Assembly (NCBI GenBank): GCA_027924585.1
Contig: BSBM01000370.1
Span: forward strand, 27,275,501-27,339,500
Source: Larix kaempferi
Taxonomy: Eukaryota > Streptophyta > Pinopsida > Pinales > Pinaceae
Direction: 5' to 3'
Length of the DNA: 64,000 nt
Shown here in pieces: positions 22,359 through 34,221 of this stretch; the stretch's first letter is position 1, and each line of letters starts with the position of its first letter. Position numbers and translations under genes: made by a program. Below the pieces are notes generated by a model, which was given only the letters and a program-made list of their open reading frames with translations, did not search any database and was not told where the DNA came from.

Positions 22359-22877
22359 GTACTTTTGTTCCATTTCTTATTCCCATATTTGAATGGTCAT
22401 GCATTGTAGTTTGATGTTTTATTGGAATTTTTTAGATGGTTATGTCCAATTTGTTTTGTTAATTTGTAATTATTGGAGTTAATGTCTACGGCAGTTGCTT
22501 TTAGTGCTTTTTTTAGTATTTTCAAAACATGTTTTTATAATGTTAGTAGACTTTGTGTGTCAATTGGGTTTAGCTCCAGTGGTGGGATGGAGTATTATCC
22601 TCCCCACCCATGTTCTATTATTATAAGTGACATGATGAACTCATAATGAGTATATTGTTGTATTGACTCCGAGCTCTGTTGTTGACTTGGCCTTGTGCCC
22701 TGAAGAATCTAGGATTTATCCTGGTTACCATCTTTGAATTGAGAGGAAGTGCCCGGGAAGTTTGCCTTCTGATGCTATAACTATCTCTTTGCATGAGAAG
22801 GGCATTAACTAAAATACGTACAAATTTAAAATTGATTGCACTGTCAACAAATATGATGTACCTCTGGATCTGTGTAG

Positions 22878-22938
22878 GTGGTCGATCTTGCAACTCTGAC
22901 TGGAGCCTGCGTAGTTGCTCTTGGAAGTGACATTGCTG
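22878..22938 (+). CDS. LAP: Leucine aminopeptidase exon (VVDLATLTGAC)
   Basis: A 61-bp exon after acceptor TGTGTAG and before donor GTAATT, reading VVDLATLTGACVVALGSDIA plus the first base of a Gly codon. This is the strand and loop following the metal-binding signature in M17 enzymes, with the conserved LATLTGAC close to the active site. It ends in phase 1; the codon is completed by GA at 30178-30179 across a 7.2-kb intron, giving A-G-M-Y-T-P-N-D as expected for the family. Confidence 0.92.
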
Positions 22939-23949
22939 GTAATTTGATTTTCTTATACAGTGTTACATTCTTTTGAAATTTAGATTGGCGAGAATTGTAA
23001 ATTTGCATGCAAAATATTTTAGCGAGTCTTAATTTATATGCATGTTGATTGTCTAATCTGCAACTCTTCTGGTTCTGATGTTTTACTTTCCGATAAGACC
23101 TTGTCATTCTGAATGGCCACATATTGCATCTGTGTAACTGTTATAGCTGCAAATCTTATTGTGTGATCCACGCAAATTTCCAGCCTGGTGGCATTTCCTT
23201 GAAGTGATTATGCTCAGACTGTCATCAATGTGCATCGTGATCATACGAAGAATAAAATATGCTTCCTCTGACTCTTAATATGTGCAAAAATATATACATG
23301 CTGGACATTAAAAGAAAAAAGGATGCATGGGTGGCCACCACGAGCAGAAGTAGAGTTAGCTTAAAATCCATAAATGCTAACAAAATTGCCTTAGTTCATC
23401 CATCATAAAGCCATACAAAACATAAAGCCGCATGTCCCCCGAAAGATTGCCATCAAGCACAAAAAACTTAACACCGAACATTAAGAAGGCTGAGTTAAGC
23501 CATTGCTGAAATCAAACCTACATCGGGTGGAGGATCATCCTTTTCATTTCGGAGTGCTCCCATCCTTTGTTCGTTGACTCCATGCCAAGTATAACAACAC
23601 CCCAACCATCAGTTTCTGGTCACTTTTCCTGCTCAAAAATCTCTAATTAGGGACTTGGGAATTTGTCATCTAATATTTGTGTAGGAGGGTTGTGGTCAAC
23701 TCGTAGTTGACAGATGCTTGGAGAGAAGTAAGAGGGGGAACACAGATTGGTCCTTCCTAGAAAAATCTTGGAGAACGAAGTGGTCGTAGGAGTGTTCATA
23801 TATATATATATATATTACACAAAAAGTGTGTATATATTACAGAAAAGGTGTGGAAATTCAAATTAGTAAGTATATACATGTGTTAGGAAATATTAAAGTT
23901 GAGAATGTGCGTGAAAAGTAAGGTTAGTCAATGATATATATATATTATA

Positions 23950-24955
23950 TCAATGTTATTAGAACGAAACTGGTGGACCCCAGGGACTAGGACTGGTCAG
24001 TACCGGAAAAAGAAATAAAAGAGATAACACAAAATATATAAAATATATTTTATGTACATTTATGTGAATCCAAACCATTCAACATAAATATGTAAAATTT
24101 ACTCATTAGTAACGATGCATGTAACCAAAATAAAATCAAGTACAATCTATATCTAAACCAAAATACATAAAGAAAGAATTTCTAAATGGCCTCTAGAGTC
24201 TCAAAAACATTGTGCTACAACAAATAAATACATATCATCAAAATCATTGCCTGTATTTAGATCCTCAGTATCAATAACACTTTTTGCCCCCTCCTTTAGG
24301 CTCTGGCTTTGTCTCTACCTTAATTCTCCAAAGACATTAGTCAAGACTCAACACCTTCCAATTTTGATGAAAGCCCCTAATCCAACCATTAAAATAAGGT
24401 AGAAAAAACTTAACATGTCTAATCAGTGATTTTGCTTGAGTGAAGGATATACCGTCATGCATGATAGAATCTAGTGGAAATTTTTTCAAACATACAAATC
24501 TTAAAACCTTAAAAACTGAGATGTAGGTTTCCACAGTTAGCCATAATGGTGTATATGCTCCTGGATTTGAAATGTCTAGCAGTTTAAGAAATGTCTAACG
24601 TTTCGAGTGGACACTCCACCCATCCTCAGGGGAACCAAGAAAAACAACTGATTGTGAGAAAATAGATAGCCGAGATTAGGGTATCCCTACAACATTTCAA
24701 GAATGTGAGATCCACTATTCTTTTCATCATTTTGAGCCTGAGTTTTTCAAAAGTTCGGGTCTCTATGAGACAATCCTCTCCATAGAGGTTTAAAATCTGA
24801 GAATGTAGGTTTCCACAGTTAGCCATAATGGTGTATAATAGTATATACTTCTGGATTTGCACTGTGTAGCAGTTTAAGAAACGTCCAATGTTTCAAGTGG
24901 ACACGGGAGAGGTTGGAGGACCCTCCTTGACCCAGTCCAGTCTCTAAGTTATAAT
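23950..24955 (-). mobile_element. Family 2 hAT-like relic (copy B)
   Basis: The left end CAATGTTATTAGAACGAAAC begins near 23952. Inside, the minus strand at 24545-24290 aligns with copy A at about 3985-4170 and contains FTQAKSLI, then WIRGFHQNWKVLS. Near 24480 it has the ATGATAGAATC...GGAAA sequence found in all three copies. The right end is not well defined; possible end sequence GACCCAGTCCAGTCTCTAAG lies near 24930, and no target duplication was found. Confidence 0.55.
24527..24904. repeat. Pair of about 90-bp direct repeats
   Basis: Copies at about 24527-24612 and 24809-24904 share TAGGTTTCCACAGTTAGCC, ATAATGGTGTATA and GTAGCAGTTTAAGAAA or close variants, then GTTTCGAGTGGACAC versus GTTTCAAGTGGACAC. 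They lie in and beside the family 2 relic. Confidence 0.8.
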
Positions 24956-25063
24956 TCACTCCCCTCAAGATTGACCCCTTCTTTTTTCTATATGCCCTGC
25001 ATTGGAATTGAGAAAACGCTTAACCTGGAAAAATTATATCCCTTGGAAGCTCAGGATTAGGGA

Positions 25064-25597
25064 TGCAGCGTGTTATCGTTCAAAATAGCACCCACAATAA
25101 AGTCACGGATCACGGTGCGATGAGTGGCAAGCATGGGAGAAGCTAGAGCCCATTGTCACCACAACCTAGCTCCTCGAACACTTTAGATCAACTCCTAAGA
25201 CCAAGGGGGAGTCCGTAGAACTTGGTGAACAATAATTGTCATTCCCTAGACAATACTCAAACATGTTTCCCAAGAAAACATCTCGGCGAAGATCAATGCC
25301 ATATGGTCTGGTCATGGAAGGTCCTGCACTTCATATAAGCTTCATTGTTTTGACTCCATAAGGCACTGATCTTCGTCGAGAGGTTTCTTGGGAAACGTGT
25401 TTGTGTATTGTCTAGGGAATCAAATTATTGTTCACCAAGTTCTAGGGACTCCCCCTTAGTCTTACGAGTTGACCTAAAGTGTTCAAGGAGCTAGGCTGTG
25501 GTGACAGTGCGCTCTAGTTTCTCTCGTGCCTGCCACCCATCGCACCGTGATCCATGACTTTATCGTGGGTGCTATTTTGAGCGATAACACAGCTCAC
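25064..25597. repeat. Foldback: 240-bp inverted arms, 50-bp loop
   Basis: The left arm (25064-25305) and right arm (25356-25597) are reverse complements along their whole length with scattered mismatches and a few short gaps. Matching landmarks are GTTATCGTTCAAAATAGCAC against GTGCTATTTTGAGCGATAAC, GGATCACGGTGCGATG against CATCGCACCGTGATCC, and AACTTGGTGAACAATAATT against its complement. A transcript would form a long hairpin, so it could feed small-RNA production. It may be a head-to-head pair of LTR-derived fragments. No coding frame is seen. Confidence 0.9.
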
Positions 25598-27900
25598 CTT
25601 ACTATTTAAGTGACTTGTGGCTTGGATGTTTCTTTCCTTAGCATCAAAGTCCTGACAATGAACCGGGATCCCCCTATGATAGTAGCCTTTGGAACACGTA
25701 CCCAGGGGTTATTGTAGCAGAAACCTTCAAGCTGCTTAGGTGCGTTCCTTGGGGGCAAGTTTTGAGTTGAGATACTGTCATTCAACACTCAACTCCTCCA
25801 TTTTGGCAGAACTCCTAACGAAGCCAAGGGGGGTAGTCCCTATGAGTTACTAAGGCTGATTAAGCTTTAGGATTTTGATTGGGTAAGTTGTTTAGGAGTT
25901 TTGGAATAGATTGATTGAAAGCAAAAATCACTTGCAAAATAACTTCAAATTAACAACATAAATTCATCATTTAACACATGAGATCTGAAAAGATTGAAAT
26001 AAATGTAAACAAGATCAATGCCAATAATGGAGTTAAAATAGCGTGCTGTTGTATTGTAAATGTTTTGCGAGTGCTTCTTGGTTAATTTTAAATTATTAAT
26101 GGTTCGAGATTGTTAGGGAAAAAATGGTAACTCCCGAGATACCGTGAGGTATAGGGAGGAATGTCCGGAAATTAAAATTGGTGGCTCCTCACGAGAACGT
26201 GTGGGCTGGAATGGAGTCTCTAAGGCGGTGTTCAACACTACACCAACTAGGGTGTAGTCTAACTGTGCCTTGAGGTCGCCTCCCAGTTGTTCCCGTTTCC
26301 TCTGAGAAATTTCCCCACACAAGTTTTAATTACGAAGTGCTGGATTTCCACTATGTTCAGGGTAGTTAATTTTATTAGTATGAGTTGTTTATTTAGATGT
26401 GAAGAATTGAAGAGTAGTTACAACTCTTTCTGATTTCCCACAGGCCCAGGCAAATGCTCGCAAGGGGAAAGAGCATACTTTGAGTTGGAACTAAATGTTT
26501 ATTCCGTTTTGATTGTGGAAAAGATAAATGACTGAAATGAAGTGTTATACTAATTACTATAGGCAAGGAGTCTCTTTTCTGATCATCCGATCACGTACTC
26601 AGGCAAAGCCCTTTATGTGACGGCGAGAGCATACTTCGGGAAAGCAATGCCAAGTTCGTTTACCAAAAGTAAAGACTGAAAGTAAATGTTTGAACTAATT
26701 ACTACACCAAGAATATCTTTTCCCTTTCGGTACTTCGGTAGAGCAAGGTAGGTTAGTATTGATTTCTTGGCAAAAATACTTTAAATAATGAAATCTACTT
26801 GATATGCAAAAGTATACTACCTGCAAAAAAAAAGAAATTGAGTGTTCCTACGTCCTGAGTGAATTTGAAGACCGATATTTGGATCGGACACTTCAAACGT
26901 TAAATTTTAGTACTAGATTGGTTTTATTTAAACAAGAAATAAAATATGTTTAGAAAAAATCACTCCACGAAAATTTGACACAAATGCGAATTCCCCCAGG
27001 GGGATGGGGTGTGGGCACAGAGTATCCCACTGCTGTCATTTAATTTATGATTACAATGAACTTTTTAAAGCAGAAAATACCTTGGATTTTTACAGATCTA
27101 GATCCAAAAGGTTCACAAAATGTAAAGGGTAAATGCCGGATGAAGCTGGGATGCCCTGAGAAACTTCAGAATGGCCCAAACTTGAATTTTTTGACCCAAA
27201 AATGCAAAAACCTGCTAAAAAGTAAAACATGACAGTGAACAAATTAGTGCTTAAAAATGCCCAAAATCACTTTAAAAGTGATTTGGGTGAACTAGAAAAA
27301 TTATTGAAAAAATTCTAAGTTAAACTACTTGCAAAAATGACTAAAAGAACTCAAAAGGACAAGTCCTTTTGAGGATTTTGGCTTGCTTTTGAGGGCAGCC
27401 AATGAAGCACTTTTAACTTGCCAAATAAAATCTTTTAAAACCATAAACTAACTTCTACTTCAAGCCTTGAACTTTTGCTATGAAATGACTTGCATAAAGT
27501 GAAGCTAGCTAAGTTATATCTAGTAGAATGAAGCTTTAAAATGCAAGATCTAAACAATATATCAGATCTAATAGAAAATATAACTTTTGGAATAATAGAT
27601 CTGAAAGTAACCAAGAAAAAATTGCTTTTTTGTTTGAAGGAGAAGGAGAAAAAGAGATAGGCCCGATGCCGGATGAGAAAAACTATAGAAGACTTCGGTG
27701 GAATACTATTGGACTAAGCAACATGAATGTTCTTGGAGAGAGGGTGAACAATCTTGTTCAAGCTCCTATCCAATGGTGACCTGCAGCTACTTAGAAAAAC
27801 ATTTGCAAGATGGTTTGTGAGATCTAGTTACACATACATATAAAATTTTAGAGCAACATAGTAATAATCTTATTAAAATGTTAGATCTAAGTCTTTAAAC

Positions 27901-28963
27901 CAATGTTGCATGACTCGGACTCGGCAAAGACTCGGCTGACATATGACTCGTGGACTCGGCAAAAACTCGGGACAGACTCAAGAAGACTCGACAAATAGGA
28001 AAAAAAAAATATTGTACATTTTATGATTTTGGGTACAAAAAATAGGTTAAAACCATTTACAATCCATATAAGCTATAAAACTAAAATTTATACAATAATT
28101 CATAACAAAAATAAAATAAAATATAAAAAAAACAAAATATATAACAAAAAATTAATAAATATGAATTTAAAACATATAACATAAATACAAATTTAAAATA
28201 AAAAATAACACATTAAATAAAATCAAAATAAAAAATTTATAAAATAAAATATAAATAAACAAAACTATATAACAAAAACTATATAATAAAAAATATAAAT
28301 AAAAAATTACATATATAAATTTTTAATATATATTATATATAAAATATAAAAATTATATATATAATTAAAAACTATATAACATAAAATATAAATAATAAAA
28401 AGTTTTTTTTAAAACTATATAACACAAAGTTGAAAGTTAAAAAAAATATAATAATTTAATAAAAAAATATGACATAAACAGCAGCCCGCTCACCATCGAA
28501 CAGCAGCCCGAACCCCAGAACAGCAGCCCGTCGTCGAAGATTTCATGCTCCACGACTGAGCAATTGATGAAGGTCCGCGGGATTTTCCCATGGCGATGAC
28601 CTTCATCATCTGTGGGATTTTCCCTTTTCGTTGACCTTCATCAACTGTGGGCTTTTCCTTTGCCGGTGGCCCGCGACTCGGCAAATTATATCTAAGTGTT
28701 GAAGCCACAGAGTGGTATTTGGTTCGGCCTTCCCTCAATCATATAACAAGCCGTAGCATGGCCACCATCACAATAACAAGCTGCACGATGACCATTAGAA
28801 CAAACGCCGAGTCTTGGGCGAGTTTGACCGAGTAAGTATCGATTCTGGGCGAGTCTCCTGAGTTTGTCGAGTTGGCGAGTCTATCCACGAGTATGGGCTG
28901 GTTACTCGTTTTCGGGTCTGACTCGCGAGTACCCGCGAGTATTGGCCGAGTCGTGCTTCACTT
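27901..28963. mobile_element. Non-autonomous hAT-like element with ACTCGG arrays
   Basis: A 1063-bp insertion with perfect 8-bp flanks CTTTAAAC (27893-27900 and 28964-28971). Ends are CAATGTTGCATGACTCGG and, from the right, AAGTGAAGCACGACTCGG. Each end carries an array of ACTCGG/CGAGT motifs (27914-27990 and 28800-28955). The interior has an extremely AT-rich segment (28020-28470) and a short GC-richer segment (28480-28680) with the repeated phrase CAGCAGCCCG. No transposase is present. It lies within the aminopeptidase intron. Confidence 0.85.
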
Positions 28964-29761
28964 CTTTAAACATATATGAGCAAAAGAAAACGAGTAATAA
29001 GCTTATTAAACAATTTTTTTTCTATAAATTGAGAACAATCCTAACAAGACTAGATCCACCATACAAAATTGCAAGAACAAAATAATCACATACAGATTAC
29101 CTCAAACATATAAGGGCATAATCATCCAACAAAGCACAATACACCAACTAACCTCCAAAGCTTTTGCTTTTATTCCAACAATACAAAAAAAAATGGAAGA
29201 ATTACAATGGGAAGCCCTCCACTCATGCAACTCGAACTAGCTTGCAATGAGAGAGTGGTCTTGGTTTTATGGCAAATGGGAGAAGGTAAGGCAAATTCAA
29301 CCAAGAGGAGCACCCTACCATGATCGAGGGAATACGTATCAAAGCAAATCGTTGTGATTGATATGGTTTAAGATTCAAGTCAAACTAGGGTGCGCCACCT
29401 CTCATGAGGTAGGCGACCCTCTCTTTACTTTTATCGCCACCCATGCAATAAAACCACGTGGAGGAAGTCGCCCATATTTGAGAGGGCACATATCTTGTTT
29501 GAATAGTCTAACTCACGCTCCAAAATGGGGATTGATATTCGATTTGGAAGCCAACCTATGGGAGTGCACCACCTCTCCATGAGGTAGGTGCCTCCCTCGT
29601 AAACATCACATCCAACGCCTTCTTGCCATATGGACAAAGAGGCCTGTGTGAAGGGGGGCGCTCCTCCAACATTGATATACTCGCCCACTCTATGCTTTGA
29701 CTTTAAAACATGTCGTAAATCATCTTAAAGAGGTCGCCCTCCACATGAGGTGGCGATATCT

Positions 29762-30033
29762 GTAACTCCTACTTTCGATACATATTTTCACTAACCCTAA
29801 TGATAATACCCTGCATTTATCATCTTTACATCATATACACATTTTCATTAACCATAATACCCTACACCTATCACCCCTAAATCCGATACATATTTCCATT
29901 AACCATAATGTCCTTTGATATCAAGAATGATTCCCCACATGTAACACCTAAATCCATTACATATTTTCACTAACCATTATGCCGCACACCTATCACCCTT
30001 ACCTCCGATACATATTTCAGTAACCATAATGCT
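29762..30033. repeat. Degenerate minisatellite, about 60-bp unit
   Basis: Four to five imperfect units with the phrases GATACATATTTTCACTAACC, ATAATACCCTACACCTATCA and CCCCTAAATCC. Units differ by small indels, and one is stretched by an unrelated segment near 29915. Confidence 0.8.
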
Positions 30034-30177
30034 GAGGGATTTGTGGCTTTCTCGGCAATCCATGTCATATTGTTTTTTCAAATGTCAGCAAGAAATGACA
30101 AAATATTCCGAATAAAGAATAAAAAATAATTTCAAGGCGTGCCTTTCTCATCGGCTGATAAAACTCTGTTCAAACAG

Positions 30178-30365
30178 GAATGTACACTCCCAATGATGAA
30201 ATGGCAGAAGAAATATCCAAAGCTGCAGATATTGCAGGAGAAAAGTTTTGGAGAATGCCACTTGAGGAAAGCTACTGGGAATCGATGAAATCTGGAATTG
30301 CTGATATGGTGAACACTGGAGGCCGTGCAGGTGGCTCCATCACTGCTGCCCTTTTTCTTAAGCAG
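30178..30365 (+). CDS. LAP: Leucine aminopeptidase exon ([16 protein letters not shown])
   Basis: A 188-bp exon after CAAACAG and before GTATAC. The frame reads [20 protein letters not shown], then [20 protein letters not shown], then [20 protein letters not shown] and LKQ. The segment NTGGR-X-GGSITAA is strongly conserved in M17 peptidases and lies by the active site. There are no stops or frameshifts. It ends in phase 0 and joins the last exon across a 263-bp intron. Confidence 0.95.
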
Positions 30366-30628
30366 GTATACAAGACTTACTTTCAAATGTAATGTGGAAT
30401 ATTGAATATCTAGATGAATAATTCATTTATTCAATTTCTTCATTTGTATTTTGGCTTCGAGATCGTCTTTTGCAAAGTGGTTACTATTTTTGTTTCGCCT
30501 TGGTTGACTTCTATAGATAAATGGTTTCGAGCCGAAAAATGGTTTAAAGCTTAGCTTATAAATTGCCAGTTTTGAGGGGTGGTATTCTCTCCATTTAAAG
30601 TGTTAATGTAATAATTGCTTCTTTTCAG

Positions 30629-30757
30629 TTCGTGGATGAAAATGTGCAATGGCTACATATTGACATGGCTGGACCTGTGTGGAGCGAGAAGAAACGTGGT
30701 GCAACAGGATTTGCTACCTCAACCTTGGTCGAATGGGTTTTGGAAAACTCATCATGA
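30629..30757 (+). CDS. LAP: Leucine aminopeptidase last exon and stop
   Basis: Follows CTTTTCAG; reads FVDENVQWLHIDMAGPVWSE, then KKRGATGFATSTLVEWVLEN, then SS and TGA at 30755-30757. The W-X-H-X-D-X-A-G-P stretch and the ATGF...LVEWV end match the normal C-terminus of plant leucine aminopeptidases, so the gene is complete at its 3' end. Together the four exons encode about 150 residues, roughly a quarter of a typical precursor of about 570 residues. All are intact, so a functional allele is plausible if the 5' exons exist upstream of the window. Confidence 0.95.
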   Translation, partial: FVDENVQWLHIDMAGPVWSEKKRGATGFATSTLVEWVLENSS

Positions 30758-31529
30758 ATACTAGCTGAGCAAATAGGGGTCTGCTGACGTTTATTATTTC
30801 AGTATTTCTGTAAACATGGTATTTTCATCCTTGCTGCCTAAGGGCGAGAGTTAGTTTTGCCTATTTCTGGTTTTTGTCCATATGAAGCTACGTGGTAGAT
30901 TCTATAGGATGCAGGACTGCTTTTTCTTTAATATCTTCTCTTTTGGCATGGATCGACAGGTTTGCTGTCTCTTTGTGTAAATTTCGTCCTTTTTGGCATT
31001 GATTTTACAGGTCAAATAAAGATGAAGATAGAAGAGTAATAAATATTAGATGCCAATAAATTTTCGTAAACTGGAACTGTGGCCCGAGTAATTAGCCATC
31101 TGAAATATAAAATAAATTTTTAATCAAAGTTTTTATTGTTTTGGAATTTCTTTTTAATAATTTGTTAGGCAAGGTTAACTTGTTTTTATTTCGGATGGTC
31201 AAATAAAGATGAAGATAGAAGAGTAATAAATATTAGATGCCAATAAATTTTTGTAAACTGGAACTGTAGCCCGAGTAATTAACCATCTGGAATATAAAAT
31301 ATATTTTTAATCAAAGTTTATTGTTTTGGAATTTCTTCTTAATAACTTGTTAGGCAAGGTTAACTTGTTTTTATTTCGGATTGGAAGGTGAAGTAGATTT
31401 CTCAGTTCACATTTCGATAATGGTAACACATCTTTTTTCCCAAGAAAAAAACATTTTTTATTTGAGGTGAACTGAAAATAAAATCATCACGTGCTTATGT
31501 CACAGTCAAAAACAGAATTACAGAGTTTA
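30758..31529 (+). other. Aminopeptidase 3' UTR and downstream DNA
   Basis: Sequence after the stop is T-rich, as expected of a plant 3' UTR. A candidate poly(A) signal AATAAA occurs at 31015-31020, the start of the duplicated unit, and is repeated in the second unit. The real cleavage site cannot be read from sequence alone. Confidence 0.45.
31011..31382. repeat. 187-bp tandem duplication
   Basis: Two head-to-tail copies starting GTCAAATAAAGATGAAGATA at 31011 and 31198, highly similar throughout. The duplication places two AATAAA-containing segments behind the aminopeptidase stop codon. Confidence 0.92.
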
Positions 31530-33220
31530 TTATGATGAAACATCGCTTACATTACTGTTCTTATCCTTCACAGACAGAGTCAACAAAAGCACACAATTCA
31601 AAAATATGAATTTTCCAAAGATACTGGATTGACATATTACAGAACATAGTTGTTTCTGTATAAGAATAATTTTCCACAAGCTGTCTTTAATGATGACATT
31701 CCACAAAGATTTTGCTGCAAGTGATTTGCCAAATAAGTGGATATTCTTGAGCGCCCAAACCCCCAGGTCCTTGGGGGTTCCAATCCTTTGCCATTCCACA
31801 AGATGGGTCCCTTTATATTCAGTGCTTCCTTGCCATAAAAGAAAATGAAGCAATATTTCCTTATTTTTTTTTTCCAGAATGCCCTTAGGAATGTGTGCAA
31901 GGGTATGCCAGTACACTGGAATTGCCTTAGCACAGCCTTTCTCAAAACAAGTCTGCCACCCTAGACAGCCATTTATTACACCATAAAGAGATACATTTTT
32001 CAACCTTAGCTAACAACCAATGCCAGTCTGCTTTCCCATAGTAGTTTGTTTTAAGAGTAAACTCAAATATTTGACCCCTTTAGACATATCCACGTGCTGG
32101 AAGAGAAAGCACGTTTCCATTCCCTGGATCTGAAGCTCATTCAGCCCAGCAGTAAAGAGAGCAGACTTATTATCATTAATTTCCTTCCCCGTGGCCTTTT
32201 TATATAGCTATAGAATTTCTACAATTTCCTTGAGGTAAGATCCTTTTCTCTTAGACTCAAAACAGAACAGAAGAACATCATCAACAAAGAGCAAAAGCCT
32301 CGTTTTTACCCACCTTCACAGCTTGAATTTTCCTTAACCTCTTTGCTTCAGTAATGGCTCTGCCTAAGCCTTCTGCAACTAGGAGGAAAAGATAAGGGGA
32401 GAGTGGGCACCCTTGTTTGAGCCCCTTGGAAGGGTTGAGGAAGTTTGAGGCTGAGCCATTAATTAGTTCAGCAAAAGAAGTAGAATTCAGACATTCCATT
32501 ATCCATTTAACCATGGCCAGAGAAACCAATCTGGATCAGAAGCAAACAAAGACACAACCAAGAAACTCTATCTTAAGCCTTGGAAAGGTCCAGTTTTATT
32601 ATTGCTGCAGGAAGTTGTGAAGTTTTTATTGAATGCAAGCCTTCTTGTGCATCTCCAATAGCCTCATGTATCTGGCACCCCTCTAAGAAACCAAACTGTT
32701 CAGGGGATGCAAGCAGATAGCAGGACCTTCATCCTAACTGCAAGAATTTTAGCAATGATCTTATAAATGCAATTGCATAAGGAGATAGGTTGAAAACTAT
32801 CAAAAGTCTCCGGACATTCCACTTTTGGAATAAGTGCAATGAAAGTTTGCATTGAAGTTATCATCCACCTTTCTGAGAAGTCTAACTTCCTCTACTGCCT
32901 TGAGCAGGTCATCAGCCAACAAATAAAAAAAATTGATGTAGCACTCCACAGTCCACTCGTTAGGGCTTGGACTTCTATATTTCTTGAAGGAATTTAAGAC
33001 TTAAAATAACTCCTCGTTAGTTATCTGTTTAAACGTCCTTTCATTATTCTCCTTGTTACCACCTAGTTTGCACAAGATGTTCAACAAATAGAAGACATCA
33101 GCCAGCCAGAGACCTTTCAGTCCTCCATCCAAATCAGGCAGTCTTATTCCCAGTTGCATGTTCTTTTGCACCTCATTTGTCATGGTTAAAGGAAGTTGTT
33201 TGTAAAATTTTGACATTTAT
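31530..33220 (-). pseudogene. LINE reverse transcriptase remnant
   Basis: Minus-strand frames in order: 33216-33001 (linker, ...MQLGIRLPDLDGG...), then 32529-32281 with the reverse transcriptase core (NGSASNFLNPSKGLKQGCPL, then SPYLFLLVAEGLGRAI). A frame shift later comes LFVDDVLLFCFES (about 32297-32259), where F-V-D-D is the catalytic motif. 32003-31530 continues in the region after the polymerase (VINGCLGWQTCFEKGCAKAI..., WQRIGTPKDLGVWALKNIHL). It is broken by stops and shifts between these blocks. Endonuclease and RNase H parts were not found. In a living element it would copy its own RNA into a nick. Confidence 0.85.
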
Positions 33221-33879
33221 TACATGTGTAAAAGGGCTAGCCCGAGTGAGTCATTTGTATTATGTTTGCTTTAGAGTATTTTTTTTTTATCTAAATGAAT
33301 ATATTCTAGTGATTAGAGTTTATCTTGTTTTTTTTACTCATACCTCCAAAGTCAAAGTATGTTATAATATAGGTGCTTCAGGCTGGTATCTAAGTCCTTA
33401 GGGTCCGATGTCAAAATTAGAGTGAGCCACCATGTCCATAACAACATGCATGACCTTTTAGCTCATTCGGGGGGGCTTAAAATGACAAAAAACTACGTGA
33501 AAAAAGAGTTAAAGGGGGTCACGTATTAAAAAGGGAATATTTTTGGCACCTCCCCCCTCAATAAGGGTGCATGTCAGTGTTTTCCCTCATCCAAAGATCT
33601 ATAGCCCCCCCTCCTCATTTCATTCACGTGTTTGCATGTCCTGGTTCAACATTGGGATCTCGACCCAAAGGTGGCGCCCCCTCATGCACTTTATCAGTCT
33701 AAAACTGAAGGGAGGCCACACTCCCCAGGAAGACACTTCTTCCAAGCACTTTATTTATCTCAAATCGAAGGGAGGCTATACTCCCCAAGAAGACACTTCT
33801 TCCAATTTACTAGTCATTACAATTGCAAGGTGGTGATGACTACAACTAGTCCACCCCTCTGGGGCCCATACCCCACACA
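33221..33879. other. Non-coding stretch with a 60-bp duplication
   Basis: No gene is seen. A unit of about 60 bases (GAAGGGAGGCCACACTCCCC, then AGACACTTCTTCCAA) is present twice at about 33700-33820. The text AAAGGGGGTCACGTATTAAA near 33512 resembles LTR-type ends, but no pair was found. Confidence 0.4.
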
Positions 33880-34212
33880 AGAGCATTCTGCATATAGGAG
33901 AACATCCCACACAGGGATCATCCCACATAGGGATCCACTCCACAAAGGAGCCCACTCCACACAAGGAGAATGTTCCACACATGAACCATCCCACATAGGG
34001 ATACACTCCACAAGGGAGTCCTCTCCACGCAGCATAACGTTCCACATAGGGATACACTCCACAAAGGAGTCCTCCCCACACAGGAGAATGTTCCACACAT
34101 GAACCATCCCACACAGGGATACACTCCATAAAGGAGTCCTCTCCACACAGGAGAACGTTCCGCATAGGAACCATCCCACACAGGGATACACTCCACAAAG
34201 GAGTGAGGCACA
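33880..34212. repeat. Minisatellite rich in TCCACACAGGAG
   Basis: Repeated units of about 66 bases built from GGGATACACTCCACAAAGGA, GTCCTCTCCACACAGGAG and TTCCACACATGAACCATCCC. Several minus-strand frames are open across it (33776-34254), encoding repeats such as CGVYPCVGWFMCGTFSCVER. This reflects a unit length near a multiple of three and lack of stop triplets, not a protein gene. It abuts the copia fragment. Confidence 0.9.
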
Positions 34213-34221
34213 AGTCTCGGC

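Larger units (their letters stand above)
22939..30177 (+). other. 7.2-kb aminopeptidase intron full of mobile elements
   Basis: GT at 22939 and AG at 30176-30177 bound one intron of 7239 bases. It contains a family 2 hAT relic (about 23950-24955), a near-duplicate pair at 24527-24904, a long foldback (25064-25597), an old non-coding repeat (about 26990-27830), a hAT-like element with perfect duplications (27901-28963) and a minisatellite (29762-30033). The remaining parts (22939-23950, 25600-26990, 28972-29760) show no gene. Very long introns with repeats are typical of gymnosperm genes. Confidence 0.8.

Noticed and set aside
23797-23816. Short (TA)n run near 23.8 kb as a functional element
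   Set aside because: Simple low-complexity sequence in the intron with no other signal.
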